NCBI GenBank assembly: GCA_000432735.1
Contig: FR887744.1
Span: 1-27,686 of the forward strand
Direction of reading: 5' to 3'
DNA from: Bacteroides sp. CAG:443
Lineage (GTDB): Bacteria > Bacteroidota > Bacteroidia > Bacteroidales > Bacteroidaceae
DNA: 27,686 nucleotides
The translations under genes were made by a program, and so were the position numbers. The notes beneath the pieces were generated by a model. It had not been told where the DNA came from. It saw nothing but the letters and a program-made list of their open reading frames with translations, and made no database searches. Within the stretch, counting starts at the first letter, position 1. Each line of letters begins with the position of its first letter. This document shows, one piece after another, positions 1 to 7,646 of this stretch.

Positions 1-42
1 GCACCCCAAAAGTTTTGTGTCTAACTTTTGGGGTGCACTTCA
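1..42. repeat. Perfect 14-bp inverted repeat, possible IS3-family terminus
   Basis: Bases 1-14 and 23-36 form a perfect 14-bp inverted repeat (GCACCCCAAAAGTT / AACTTTTGGGGTGC) around an 8-base loop. Read on the minus strand from base 42 it starts TGAAGTGCACCCC, so the plus strand ends in CA at 41-42. Terminal TG...CA followed by a CACCCC-AAAAGTT block resembles ends of the IS150 group of IS3-family elements as I recall them. If so, the element body lies to the left, outside the window. The same hairpin could also terminate the acyl-CoA synthetase transcript arriving on the minus strand. No transposase is visible here. Confidence 0.4.
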
Positions 43-126
43 AAGCAGGAGATTTTTTATTTCTAAGTTTCAATCTGTATGTAAGATTTTTATTTTTGCA
101 ATTCTATTTTGAGGCGACTTCTTTTG

Positions 127-1779
127 TTAAATCACTTCAATGCCTTGCTGCCGGCAAAGTTCCAGACTCAAGTCCTTCAGCTTGAACTTCTGAATCTTTC
201 CGCTTCCCGTCATCGGGAATTCCTTCACGAAGAAAACATATTTCGGAATTTTGTAGCGGGCGATCTTTCCCTCACAGAACTCACGGACATCGTATTCGTT
301 CATCGTATACCCTTCATGCAGGATGATGAAGGCTCCCACCGCCTCGCCGTATTTTTTCGAGGGGACACCTGCCACCTGTACGTCCTTTATGCCCGGCATC
401 TGATAGAGAAATTCCTCTATTTCACGCGGATAGATATTCTCTCCTCCACGGATAATCATGTCCTTGATGCGTCCCGTAATGCGGTAGTTGCCGTTCTCGT
501 CTTTTACACCCAAATCGCCTGAGTGCAGGAAACCGTTCTGGTCTATCACTTCGGCGGTAGCCTCCGGATTCTTGTAGTATCCTTTCATGGTATTGTATCC
601 GCGGTTACACATTTCGCCTTGTACGCCTTGGGGACATTCCTCACCCGTTTCCGGATCGAGAACCTTTACTTCCGTAAACTCAAAGTCGCGTCCTACCGTG
701 GTGAAGCGTACCTCCTGCGGGTCGTCGATGCGGCTGTGCGTCATACCCGGCGAGGCCTCTGTCAGGCCGTATACGCTGGTTACTTTCATGAACATTTTCT
801 CTTCCACCTGCTTCATCAGCTCTATCGGACAGAGCGATCCTGCCATGATACCCGTACGCAGGCAGGACAGGTCGAACATGTCGAACATCGGATGATTCAG
901 TTCGGCAATGAACATGGTCGGTACCCCGTAGAGTGCCGTACAGCGTTCCTTGTGGATGGAAGCAAGCACCAGCAGCGGATCGAACCGCTCTACCATGACT
1001 TCCGTACAGCCGTGCGTCAGGCAGTTCATGGTGGCGAGCACTACCCCGAAACAATGGAACAGCGGTACACATACGCAGAGCTTGTCGTCGGCAGTGAACT
1101 TCATGTGCTCTCCTGTCAGCAGTCCGTTGTTGGCGATATTATAGTGGGTAAGCATCACTCCCTTGGGGAAGCCCGTCGTACCCGACGTATACTGCATGTT
1201 TACCGTGTCGTGGCAGTTGACTTTTCTCTTGGCCTCGTCGAGTACGGTATCGTCGATGTTGTTTCCCAGCAGCAGAATCTCCGCCGTGTTGTACATGCCG
1301 CGATACTTTTCCTGACCGATATAGATAACGTTTCGCATGTGCGGGAAACGTTTGCTTTTCATGTGGCCGCGTTCGAATGTTTTCAGCTCGGGAAGCATGC
1401 GGTACGTCATCTCCACAAAGTTACTGTCCTTTTCTCCGTCGACAATACAAAGAGTATGCATGTCCGAGTTCTCGCACAAGTATTCCAGCTCCGCCTGCTT
1501 GTAGTTGGTGTTGACGGTAACGGCTACCGCACCAATCTTGGCACAGGCATAAAGGAACGTCAGCCAGTCGGGGACGTTTCGTGCCCATATCCCTACATGC
1601 GTGCCGTGCGTAATGCCGATGGCAAGCAATCCCTTCGCCATATTGTCTACACGGCGGTTGAACTGACTCCACGTAAAGCGCAGGTTACGGTCGGAGTACA
1701 AGATGTATTCCTTGTCGGGCGTTTCGGCAGCCCAGTGTTCCAGCCAGTCGCCCAGGGTCCTTTCCGATAATTGTATCAT
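127..1779 (-). CDS. AMP-binding acyl-CoA synthetase (ANL superfamily)
   Basis: This 550-residue protein activates a carboxylic acid, probably a medium- or long-chain fatty acid, to an acyl-adenylate and then an acyl-CoA in the cytoplasm. The adenylate-forming signature YTSGTTGFPKG is at residues 197-207. YGLTEASP, HSGDLG and the hinge region GRIKDMIIRGGENIYP follow in the usual order. The C-terminal catalytic lysine is K528 in GSGKIQK. Length and motif order are those of a complete enzyme. The gene starts 14 bases after the stop of an XRE-cupin regulator gene, so the two are probably co-transcribed with the regulator first. Substrate chain length cannot be read from the sequence; aryl or branched acids are possible. 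The family call is firm, the substrate is inference. Confidence 0.93.
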   Translation of the reverse strand: MIQLSERTLGDWLEHWAAETPDKEYILYSDRNLRFTWSQFNRRVDNMAKGLLAIGITHGTHVGIWARNVPDWLTFLYACAKIGAVAVTVNTNYKQAELEYLCENSDMHTLCIVDGEKDSNFVEMTYRMLPELKTFERGHMKSKRFPHMRNVIYIGQEKYRGMYNTAEILLLGNNIDDTVLDEAKRKVNCHDTVNMQYTSGTTGFPKGVMLTHYNIANNGLLTGEHMKFTADDKLCVCVPLFHCFGVVLATMNCLTHGCTEVMVERFDPLLVLASIHKERCTALYGVPTMFIAELNHPMFDMFDLSCLRTGIMAGSLCPIELMKQVEEKMFMKVTSVYGLTEASPGMTHSRIDDPQEVRFTTVGRDFEFTEVKVLDPETGEECPQGVQGEMCNRGYNTMKGYYKNPEATAEVIDQNGFLHSGDLGVKDENGNYRITGRIKDMIIRGGENIYPREIEEFLYQMPGIKDVQVAGVPSKKYGEAVGAFIILHEGYTMNEYDVREFCEGKIARYKIPKYVFFVKEFPMTGSGKIQKFKLKDLSLELCRQQGIEVI

Positions 1780-1793
1780 ATATAGTCAGTTTG

Positions 1794-2372
1794 TCAGATA
1801 GGCGTATAGATAACGGCCAGGATGCGGGCCTCCTGTCCCTCGAACGCATGTACGTGATGCGGTACGATAGAGTCGTAGTAAATGGTATCTCCTTCTTCCA
1901 GCAGATACGTATACTTGCCATAGTTTATTTCGAGCGTTCCTTTCAGTACCATGATAAACTCCTCGCCTTCGTGTGCCGAGAGATTGAATTCACTGTTTCC
2001 GTCTGCATCGATGTCGACAATGAACGGCTCCATGTGACGGTCGGTCTTGCTGCGCGACAGGGCGTGATAGTGCATGTGCTGCCGGGCATCGAGGGCATTG
2101 TTCGAAAAGCTGATGGTATCGTCGGCCTCTCCGTGACGGCATACTACCGGACCGGCTTCATCGGGCTGGTCGTCGAGGAAGGTTCCCAGACGTACCCCCA
2201 GAGCACGTGCCAGCTTTACCAGCGGGGCAAGCGACGGTATATCAATGTTTTCTTCGATGCGGGTTATTTGTTCAATGGCAAGCCCGGTACGGTCTGCCAG
2301 TTCATCCAGACTTATTTCTTTGGCCATTCTGAGGCCTCTGATCTTTTCTCCGATAATGTTGGTTTTATCCAT
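1794..2372 (-). CDS. XRE-family transcriptional regulator with C-terminal cupin domain
   Basis: The protein has 192 residues. Residues about 8-62 form an XRE-type helix-turn-helix (LDELADRTGL followed by ITRIEENIDIPSL). Residues about 115-188 form a small cupin barrel with HEGEEFIMVLKG and the GDTIYYDS turn. In this architecture the cupin is thought to sense a small ligand and control DNA binding. The gene is the first of a two-gene minus-strand unit with the acyl-CoA synthetase, so a role in controlling that enzyme in response to an acid or acyl-CoA is a reasonable inference. A TATATTTG -7 element lies upstream at 2436-2443. No operator palindrome was identified with confidence in the leader. 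Confidence 0.9.
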   Translation of the reverse strand: MDKTNIIGEKIRGLRMAKEISLDELADRTGLAIEQITRIEENIDIPSLAPLVKLARALGVRLGTFLDDQPDEAGPVVCRHGEADDTISFSNNALDARQHMHYHALSRSKTDRHMEPFIVDIDADGNSEFNLSAHEGEEFIMVLKGTLEINYGKYTYLLEEGDTIYYDSIVPHHVHAFEGQEARILAVIYTPI

Positions 2373-2435
2373 AGTATAAGCAGTTTTTGTTAATGCGTAA
2401 GCCTTTATATAGCTTTTGTCAAATCAGGTCGGTGG

Positions 2436-2443
2436 CAAATATA
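2436..2443 (-). promoter_or_regulatory. Bacteroidota -7 promoter element for the regulator/acyl-CoA synthetase operon
   Basis: The minus strand reads TATATTTG, a match to TAnnTTTG, about 64 bases upstream of the XRE-cupin start. No clear -33 TTTG is found at the usual distance. Confidence 0.45.
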
Positions 2444-2648
2444 GTAAAGATTTTATAATACGCACGGTGTAGATACCTAAAAAAGGTTACAGCGCTTTTC
2501 CGTTCATATTCAGTTAACTAATATTTTCATAAAAAAACGTATACGGCAGACTGGTTGTGAACTAAAGTGAAAGTACCCTTGTTCTGATTCAGACGGTTCG
2601 GCCGTTTGAAAGACATTTGAATTTCCTTTAAACATAGACAGAAAGATT

Positions 2649-3164
2649 ATGAAACTGATTATGACCGACCGCCCTGTCGACGTAAGTTTTCTGAAGGATG
2701 AGGCGGTGAAATACATCGATTTATCCTCCCTGCGGATAGCCAACTGCATGGGATGCTTCGGATGCTGGACGAAGACGCCGGGCCGATGTGTGATTCGTGA
2801 CGATGCCACCCGGGTGTATCCGTATATCGCCGCAAGCGATACGGTACTGTATGTCAGTCGCCTGTGTTACGGCGGCTACGACAGCGTGATGAAAACCATG
2901 CTGGAGCGCGCCATTCCCGTGCAGCAGGCCTTTATACGCATCCACAAGGGAGAAACGCATCACGTGCAGCGGGCCGTGATGATGAAGAAAGCCACGATTC
3001 TTGCCTACGGTGACATCTCGCCCGAGGAGCAGGATATTTTCCGGCAGCTGATAGCCCGTAATGCCATCAATATGAGTTTTGAGAGTTATGAAGTGAAGTT
3101 TACCACCGAAGTTCTGCTGAACGATGCGGTGAAAGAAATTGTAGAAAAATGGGAAACGTACTGA
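2649..3164 (+). CDS. Flavodoxin-fold NAD(P)H-dependent oxidoreductase-like protein with four-cysteine motif
   Basis: The 171-residue protein resembles NADPH-dependent FMN reductases and iron-sulfur flavoproteins. A cysteine cluster C33-x2-C36-x2-C39-x7-C47 (CMGCFGCW...GRC) precedes a conserved DD, and LYVSRLCYGGYDSVMK matches the fold's FMN-contacting segment. Iron-sulfur flavoproteins use a similar compact cysteine motif for a 4Fe-4S cluster, so one here is possible but unproven. The protein is short at the N-terminus: the phosphate-binding NGSPR loop usual for the family is missing and strand one continues directly into the cysteine segment. An in-frame TGA at 2607 with no ATG in between shows this is not a wrong start. 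The gene overlaps the next one by 16 bases, and that product carries an NGSPR loop. The two may form one functional unit. Confidence 0.8.
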   Translation: MKLIMTDRPVDVSFLKDEAVKYIDLSSLRIANCMGCFGCWTKTPGRCVIRDDATRVYPYIAASDTVLYVSRLCYGGYDSVMKTMLERAIPVQQAFIRIHKGETHHVQRAVMMKKATILAYGDISPEEQDIFRQLIARNAINMSFESYEVKFTTEVLLNDAVKEIVEKWETY

Positions 3165-3751
3165 TTCTGAACGGCAGCCCGAGGGCGCCGAAATCCAATT
3201 CACGGCAATATGCCGAAATCTTTTCGACCAACTGCCAGTTGCCGTCGGATTATTTCAATATATCGAAGAACAATCATGCCGAACTCTGCCGGAGGATGTC
3301 GGAATATTCTGATGTGCTGCTGGTGTTTCCGCTTTATGCCGATTCGCTTCCGGTAGGTTTCCTGAATTTCCTGAAGCATCTGGAAGCCAATCCTCCGGAA
3401 CGGAAACCGGTGGTGTCGATCCTGATTAACTGCGGTTTTCTAGAGCATCAGCAAAACGACATCGCCTTGAAGATGCTTCGTTTCTTTTGCCGGAAGAACG
3501 GTTATCGGATGGGGTCGGTGCTGGCACTGGGAAGCGGGGAGGCGATACTCGGTACCCCGTTCCGTTACGTAGCGGTCAGAGCGGTCAAGAAGCTGGCGAA
3601 ATCTGTCGGAAGTGGGAGTTACCGTACGATACGGGCCACCATGCCGCTGAACAAACGCTTGTTTCTCTGGGCTGCCACGTACTACTGGACCTGGTATGGC
3701 AAGCGTTTCGGAACAACCAAGGAGCAGATGCAGACCATGAAGATTGAGTAA
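3149..3751 (+). CDS. Flavodoxin-like NAD(P)H oxidoreductase-family protein
   Basis: The 200-residue protein begins with a strand and phosphate-binding loop, VLILNGSPR (residues 4-12), typical of the flavodoxin/NAD(P)H dehydrogenase superfamily. FPLYADSLP near residue 70 is the second flavin-contacting loop, and INCGFLE is a third. It has no cysteine cluster like that of the preceding protein. The C-terminal 60 residues are basic and aromatic (LWAATYYWTWYG), suggesting a lid or membrane-surface helix. The start codon lies inside the end of the upstream gene (16-base overlap), which suggests translational coupling. Substrate and redox partner are unknown; the neighbouring flavoprotein is the obvious candidate partner. 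Confidence 0.75.
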   Translation: MGNVLILNGSPRAPKSNSRQYAEIFSTNCQLPSDYFNISKNNHAELCRRMSEYSDVLLVFPLYADSLPVGFLNFLKHLEANPPERKPVVSILINCGFLEHQQNDIALKMLRFFCRKNGYRMGSVLALGSGEAILGTPFRYVAVRAVKKLAKSVGSGSYRTIRATMPLNKRLFLWAATYYWTWYGKRFGTTKEQMQTMKIE

Positions 3752-3797
3752 GGATGTTTTTGCATCCGTTCGCCTCCCGTGCTACAAAATTGTTTTG

Positions 3798-3805
3798 TAC
3801 CTTTG
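3798..3805 (+). promoter_or_regulatory. -7 promoter element for the EamA gene
   Basis: TACCTTTG is a perfect TAnnTTTG match 21 bases before the ATG at 3827. It argues for that start rather than an in-frame ATG at 3779, which would lie upstream of the transcription start. No -33 TTTG is seen at 19 bp. Confidence 0.55.
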
Positions 3806-3826
3806 CGGCGACAAAAAATAAAACGG

Positions 3827-4714
3827 ATGAAAGAGGCTTTTATCAAACTTCACCTCTCGGTGCTGATAGCCGGAGGTACAGGAGTCTTCGGGCGGTTGAT
3901 TACCCTGAACGAGGGACTGCTGGTGTGGTATCGTATGTTGTTGGCTGGTGTGCTGTTCTATATCGTACTTTTCTTGCTGAAGAAACTGCGGAAACTTCCT
4001 GCCCGCGATGCTCTGCGTATCGCTTCGGTGGGATTGTTGCTGGCTGTACACTGGCTGTTTTTCTATGGCAGTATCAAGGCCTCGAACGTATCTATCGGGG
4101 TGGTCTGCCTGTCGCTGATGAGCTTCTTTACCGCTTTGTTCGATCCACTTATCAACCGTCACCGGGTATCGGCAAGCGAAATCGTATTCAGTCTGATCGG
4201 AGTGGCGGGCATTGTGCTCATTTTTCATTTCGATACCCGTTATCGGACGGGTATTCTCCTGGGAGTGGTGTCGTCGGCACTGGCTTCTCTGTTTACCATC
4301 TGCAACAAGAAAGTGGCATCGGGTTATCCGTCGGGCATTACTCTGCTCTATGAAATGGGAGGGGGCTTTGCCGGGCTGACCTGCATGTTGCCTTTGTATC
4401 TGTATTTCTTTCCTGTACCTACCATATTGCCTTCGGCTACCGATTTCGGCTATTTGCTGGTGTTTGCTTCGGTGTGTACCGTTCTGCTGTACATTCTTCA
4501 GATACAGGTGCTGAAGAAGATTTCGGCGTTTACGTTCAATCTGACGTACAACCTGGAGCCTATTTACAGCATTATTCTGGCAATGATTATCTTTCGGGAA
4601 GCAAAGGACTTGAACTTCAGCTTCTATACGGGACTGGGACTGATTTTTCTGTCTGTCGTGATGCAGACGGGAAGGGTGGTCTGGCAGGCAAAGAGAAACC
4701 AACTAAAACCGTAA
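3827..4714 (+). CDS. EamA/DMT-family inner-membrane transporter
   Basis: The 295-residue protein is almost wholly hydrophobic and fits the ten-helix drug/metabolite transporter fold made of two EamA repeats. The first repeat holds a short basic segment (LLKKLRKLPARDALR), and the second contains NLEPIYSIILAMIIF, the typical conserved C-terminal EamA signature with its Glu-Pro. The usual family length is about 290-300 residues. The start is placed at 3827 because a -7 promoter element sits at 3798-3805. The stop is three bases before the MoxR-type ATPase start, so the transporter and the ATPase/VWA genes are likely co-transcribed, although a functional link is not evident. The substrate cannot be predicted. 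Confidence 0.9.
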   Translation: MKEAFIKLHLSVLIAGGTGVFGRLITLNEGLLVWYRMLLAGVLFYIVLFLLKKLRKLPARDALRIASVGLLLAVHWLFFYGSIKASNVSIGVVCLSLMSFFTALFDPLINRHRVSASEIVFSLIGVAGIVLIFHFDTRYRTGILLGVVSSALASLFTICNKKVASGYPSGITLLYEMGGGFAGLTCMLPLYLYFFPVPTILPSATDFGYLLVFASVCTVLLYILQIQVLKKISAFTFNLTYNLEPIYSIILAMIIFREAKDLNFSFYTGLGLIFLSVVMQTGRVVWQAKRNQLKP

Positions 4715-4717
4715 CGC

Positions 4718-6355
4718 ATGGACGATTTGAGATTACGCATACAACAGTTGTTGCAGCAGCTGAACGAACGGGTGTTCGGCAAGGAGCATGTCATCGCGCT
4801 GTCGCTGCTTTCTGCCGTGGCAGGCGAGAGTATCTTTTTGCTGGGACCTCCGGGAGTGGCAAAGAGTATGGTGGCGCGCCGCCTGAAGCTGGCTTTCCGC
4901 GGGGGAGAGGCTTTCGAGTATCTGATGTCGCGCTTCAGTACGCCCGATGAGATTTTCGGACCGGTTTCCATTTCGAAACTGAAGGAAGGCGATACGTACG
5001 AACGGGTGACCGAAGGGTATCTGCCTTCGGCTACGGTGGTGTTTCTGGATGAGATCTGGAAGGCGGGACCGGCTATTCAGAATGCGTTGCTGACGGCTGT
5101 CAACGAGAAGATTTTCCGCAACGGACGGGTGACGATGCAGCTTCCGCTAAAAGGACTGGTGGCGGCATCGAACGAGTTGCCGGCGGTAGGACAGGGGCTG
5201 GAGGCTTTGTGGGACCGTTTTCTGCTGCGTGTCATGGTGACAGGGGTGGAAGATTTGTCCGATTTCGACCGGATGATTGCTTCGGCCGACGAGAGTGAGC
5301 CGTGTGTACCGGAGGAACTTGCCATCGGCGACGAGGAGTATAGCGGATGGCAGCAGCAGATAGCAGGCATTACCTTGCATTACTCCATTTTCGAAGTGAT
5401 TCATCTGCTGAAGGAGAAAATAGAGGACTACAACCGTCGCTTGCAGAACGATGAGTCGGCGGAACTCCCGCTGTATGTATCCGACCGCCGCTGGAAGAAG
5501 ATGGTCAAGCTGCTACGCGCATCGGCTTTCCTGAACGGTTCGGAAGCTGTCCGTCTGTCGGACTGTCTGTTGCTGGCACACTGTCTGTGGAGCGACGTGA
5601 CGCAGAAAAGTGTCACCGAAGAAATGCTGGGCGCGGCGATACGTCAGAGTGCCGAAGGGTACCTGCTGAACTTGCAGGGAGTAGACCGTGAGTTGCAGGC
5701 CTTGAAAGAGGAACTGATGGCAGCGGGTACGGTACGCGAGAGTCACGATCCGGGACTGATGCTGGTCGACTCGTATTATTATCAGATCGAACGGGTGCGA
5801 CTGGCGGGACGCTTGCTGATGTTTGCTTCCGATTTCCAGTCGCTCGACGATACGGGGAAACTCTTTTATCTGCATAAAGACAAGTACAAGTCGCAGTGCT
5901 TTATCCTGAAGAAATACGACCTTTCCATGCGAGGCAAGGTACCTCAGAACAAGATTTATTCCCTGCGCAAGGGAAGACGTTCGGTGTTCATCAACAATTA
6001 TGAGTATCCTTTGCGCTGCAACGCCGATGCGGAACCGCTTCCGGCTATCGAGGTACATCCGGAAAACGACCTGACCAGCCGCTTTCGGGGATTGGAAGAG
6101 CTGCTTTCGCGGGTGGATGCCGGCAGCAAGGAGTTTTTCGATGCCGAGAGGGAATACTGCCGGAACCACCTGTTCCTGAGCGAACAGGAACGCCGGAAGA
6201 TGGATGAGATGCTGCGTGTGCAGCAGGATTCGCTGGAAAAGTATAAACATGAACTTGACGAACTGAAACATGCGTACCGAAAAGAGAACGAGGAGTATCC
6301 GGATCAAGGATCTGAAGGCGACTTATTTGGAGGAGCTCCGGCGCAGGTGCTTTGA
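4718..6355 (+). CDS. MoxR-family AAA+ ATPase, RavA-like
   Basis: This 545-residue protein has an N-terminal AAA+ core: Walker A GPPGVAKS at 43-50, Walker B VVFLDE at 107-112, sensor 1 in VAASNELP near 148-155, and arginine-finger candidates in WDRFLLR at 165-171. The lid region includes YVSDRRWKKMVKLLRASAFLNG. Next comes a helical segment, a basic beta-rich segment around LHKDKYKSQCFILKK, and a C-terminal coiled coil. E. coli RavA is about 500 residues, so the size agrees. RavA works with the VWA protein ViaA as a chaperone-like machine for redox or Fe-S complexes; here too a VWA gene follows. The next gene's ATG lies 86 bases before this stop. The exact orthology to RavA is inference; membership in MoxR is firm. 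Confidence 0.9.
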   Translation: MDDLRLRIQQLLQQLNERVFGKEHVIALSLLSAVAGESIFLLGPPGVAKSMVARRLKLAFRGGEAFEYLMSRFSTPDEIFGPVSISKLKEGDTYERVTEGYLPSATVVFLDEIWKAGPAIQNALLTAVNEKIFRNGRVTMQLPLKGLVAASNELPAVGQGLEALWDRFLLRVMVTGVEDLSDFDRMIASADESEPCVPEELAIGDEEYSGWQQQIAGITLHYSIFEVIHLLKEKIEDYNRRLQNDESAELPLYVSDRRWKKMVKLLRASAFLNGSEAVRLSDCLLLAHCLWSDVTQKSVTEEMLGAAIRQSAEGYLLNLQGVDRELQALKEELMAAGTVRESHDPGLMLVDSYYYQIERVRLAGRLLMFASDFQSLDDTGKLFYLHKDKYKSQCFILKKYDLSMRGKVPQNKIYSLRKGRRSVFINNYEYPLRCNADAEPLPAIEVHPENDLTSRFRGLEELLSRVDAGSKEFFDAEREYCRNHLFLSEQERRKMDEMLRVQQDSLEKYKHELDELKHAYRKENEEYPDQGSEGDLFGGAPAQVL

Positions 6356-7646
6356 GTGCCTGAGCGAGGCCTTGCAGCACGGAACGGTGCGTCCGGGGGA
6401 GCTGGAGGGAGCGGTATGGGAGTATTACCGCAAGACGGCTCCATCCTTGCAGGAGTTTTATTCGCGCTACACGCCCGAGTGGGAAGTGTTTTACGAGCAT
6501 GAACAGTTGCTGCCGTCCGATTTCCTCGATTTCCTTTACCGTATGCAGTCGGCTTTCCGCAAGCGTTATGCACTGGCCGAGCTCGACGTGCCTTATTACA
6601 TCGAACGGCTGGAACGGCTGCCTTTGCTGAGTCCCGAACGGAAACGCTTGCAGGAACTTTTTCTGGATAAGTGGCATCGCCTGCTCACGAACAAGGAGTA
6701 CGATTATCAGTATCATCACATTGAATCGCTGTGCGAGGGATTTGCCCTGCTCGACAAACAGAACGGACTGAAAACGGTGGCGGATGTGACGGGCTCGCGC
6801 GTGAGGTGGCTGTTGCTGAACCGTCCGGAACTTTACCGTCGTATTGTGCCCTATGAAAAGGTGATGGAACAGAACCGGCATATTCGTGAATTGGTGCGGG
6901 TATTAGGAAAGCACAGCAAGGGAGAGAAGCGCAGTTTCGATCCGCTGGGAGGTATCCGTGAAGAACAACTGGTGCGCCATGCCGTACGCAGCGATATCGA
7001 GGGAGTGACTTTGGGTAACGACTTGAATCATCTGCTCCCGATGGAGTACTGTTACCTGACAGATGAGGCGCTCCGTCCGGTATTCATGCAGAAGTTTGTG
7101 GAAAAACGTTTGCAGGTATTCGACAGTCGTTCGGCGGAAGACAGCTCGACACTTCAGAAGGGCAGAAAGCCCGTGAGCGGTCAGGGGCCGTTCGTGGTTT
7201 GTCTGGATACTTCCGGTTCCATGCAGGGCAAGCGCGAAACGCTAGCAAAATCGGCTTTACTGGCGGTGGCGAAGCTGGTAGACAGTACGCATCGCAAGTG
7301 CTACGTCATCAACTTTGCCGAAGATATTCACTGCATGCTGATCAAGGACTTGCGGACCGACCTGCCGCTGCTGGCCGATTTCCTGAATTATCGCTTCGAC
7401 GGGGGTACCGATATGGCTCCGGCACTGAAGGAAGCCATCCGTATGATACAAACAAACGGGTGGCATCGTTCGGATGTCGTGATGATTTCCGATTTCGAAA
7501 TGCCACCCGTAGAGGATGAATTAATGAAACAGATCGTTCGTTTAAAACAGAGAGATACCTCGTTTTATGCGTTGGTTTTCGGGACTCGGCCCGAAATGGA
7601 TTATCTCACTATTTGCGACCGGACTTGGGAGATGGAGATACTTTGA
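6270..7646 (+). CDS. VWA-domain protein, ViaA-like partner of the MoxR ATPase
   Basis: The 458-residue protein has a long helical N-terminal region and a C-terminal von Willebrand A domain. The MIDAS metal site is complete: D313-T-S-G-S317, T380 in GGTD and D408 in ISDFEM. ViaA of E. coli has the same layout and is about 480 residues. The start at 6270 gives an unusually long 86-base overlap with the ATPase gene in another frame; a TTG at 6327 is in frame, but no later ATG is near. The 3' end overlaps the convergent bile salt hydrolase gene by 38 bases. The protein presumably binds the ATPase and a client through the MIDAS. The client is unknown. Confidence 0.87.
   Translation: MRTEKRTRSIRIKDLKATYLEELRRRCFECLSEALQHGTVRPGELEGAVWEYYRKTAPSLQEFYSRYTPEWEVFYEHEQLLPSDFLDFLYRMQSAFRKRYALAELDVPYYIERLERLPLLSPERKRLQELFLDKWHRLLTNKEYDYQYHHIESLCEGFALLDKQNGLKTVADVTGSRVRWLLLNRPELYRRIVPYEKVMEQNRHIRELVRVLGKHSKGEKRSFDPLGGIREEQLVRHAVRSDIEGVTLGNDLNHLLPMEYCYLTDEALRPVFMQKFVEKRLQVFDSRSAEDSSTLQKGRKPVSGQGPFVVCLDTSGSMQGKRETLAKSALLAVAKLVDSTHRKCYVINFAEDIHCMLIKDLRTDLPLLADFLNYRFDGGTDMAPALKEAIRMIQTNGWHRSDVVMISDFEMPPVEDELMKQIVRLKQRDTSFYALVFGTRPEMDYLTICDRTWEMEIL

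Noticed and set aside
523..1770. Long open frame on the plus strand opposite the acyl-CoA synthetase
   Set aside because: It has no recognisable domain and is the mirror of a clear enzyme gene; similar antisense frames occur opposite EamA, recQ, rny and nspC.
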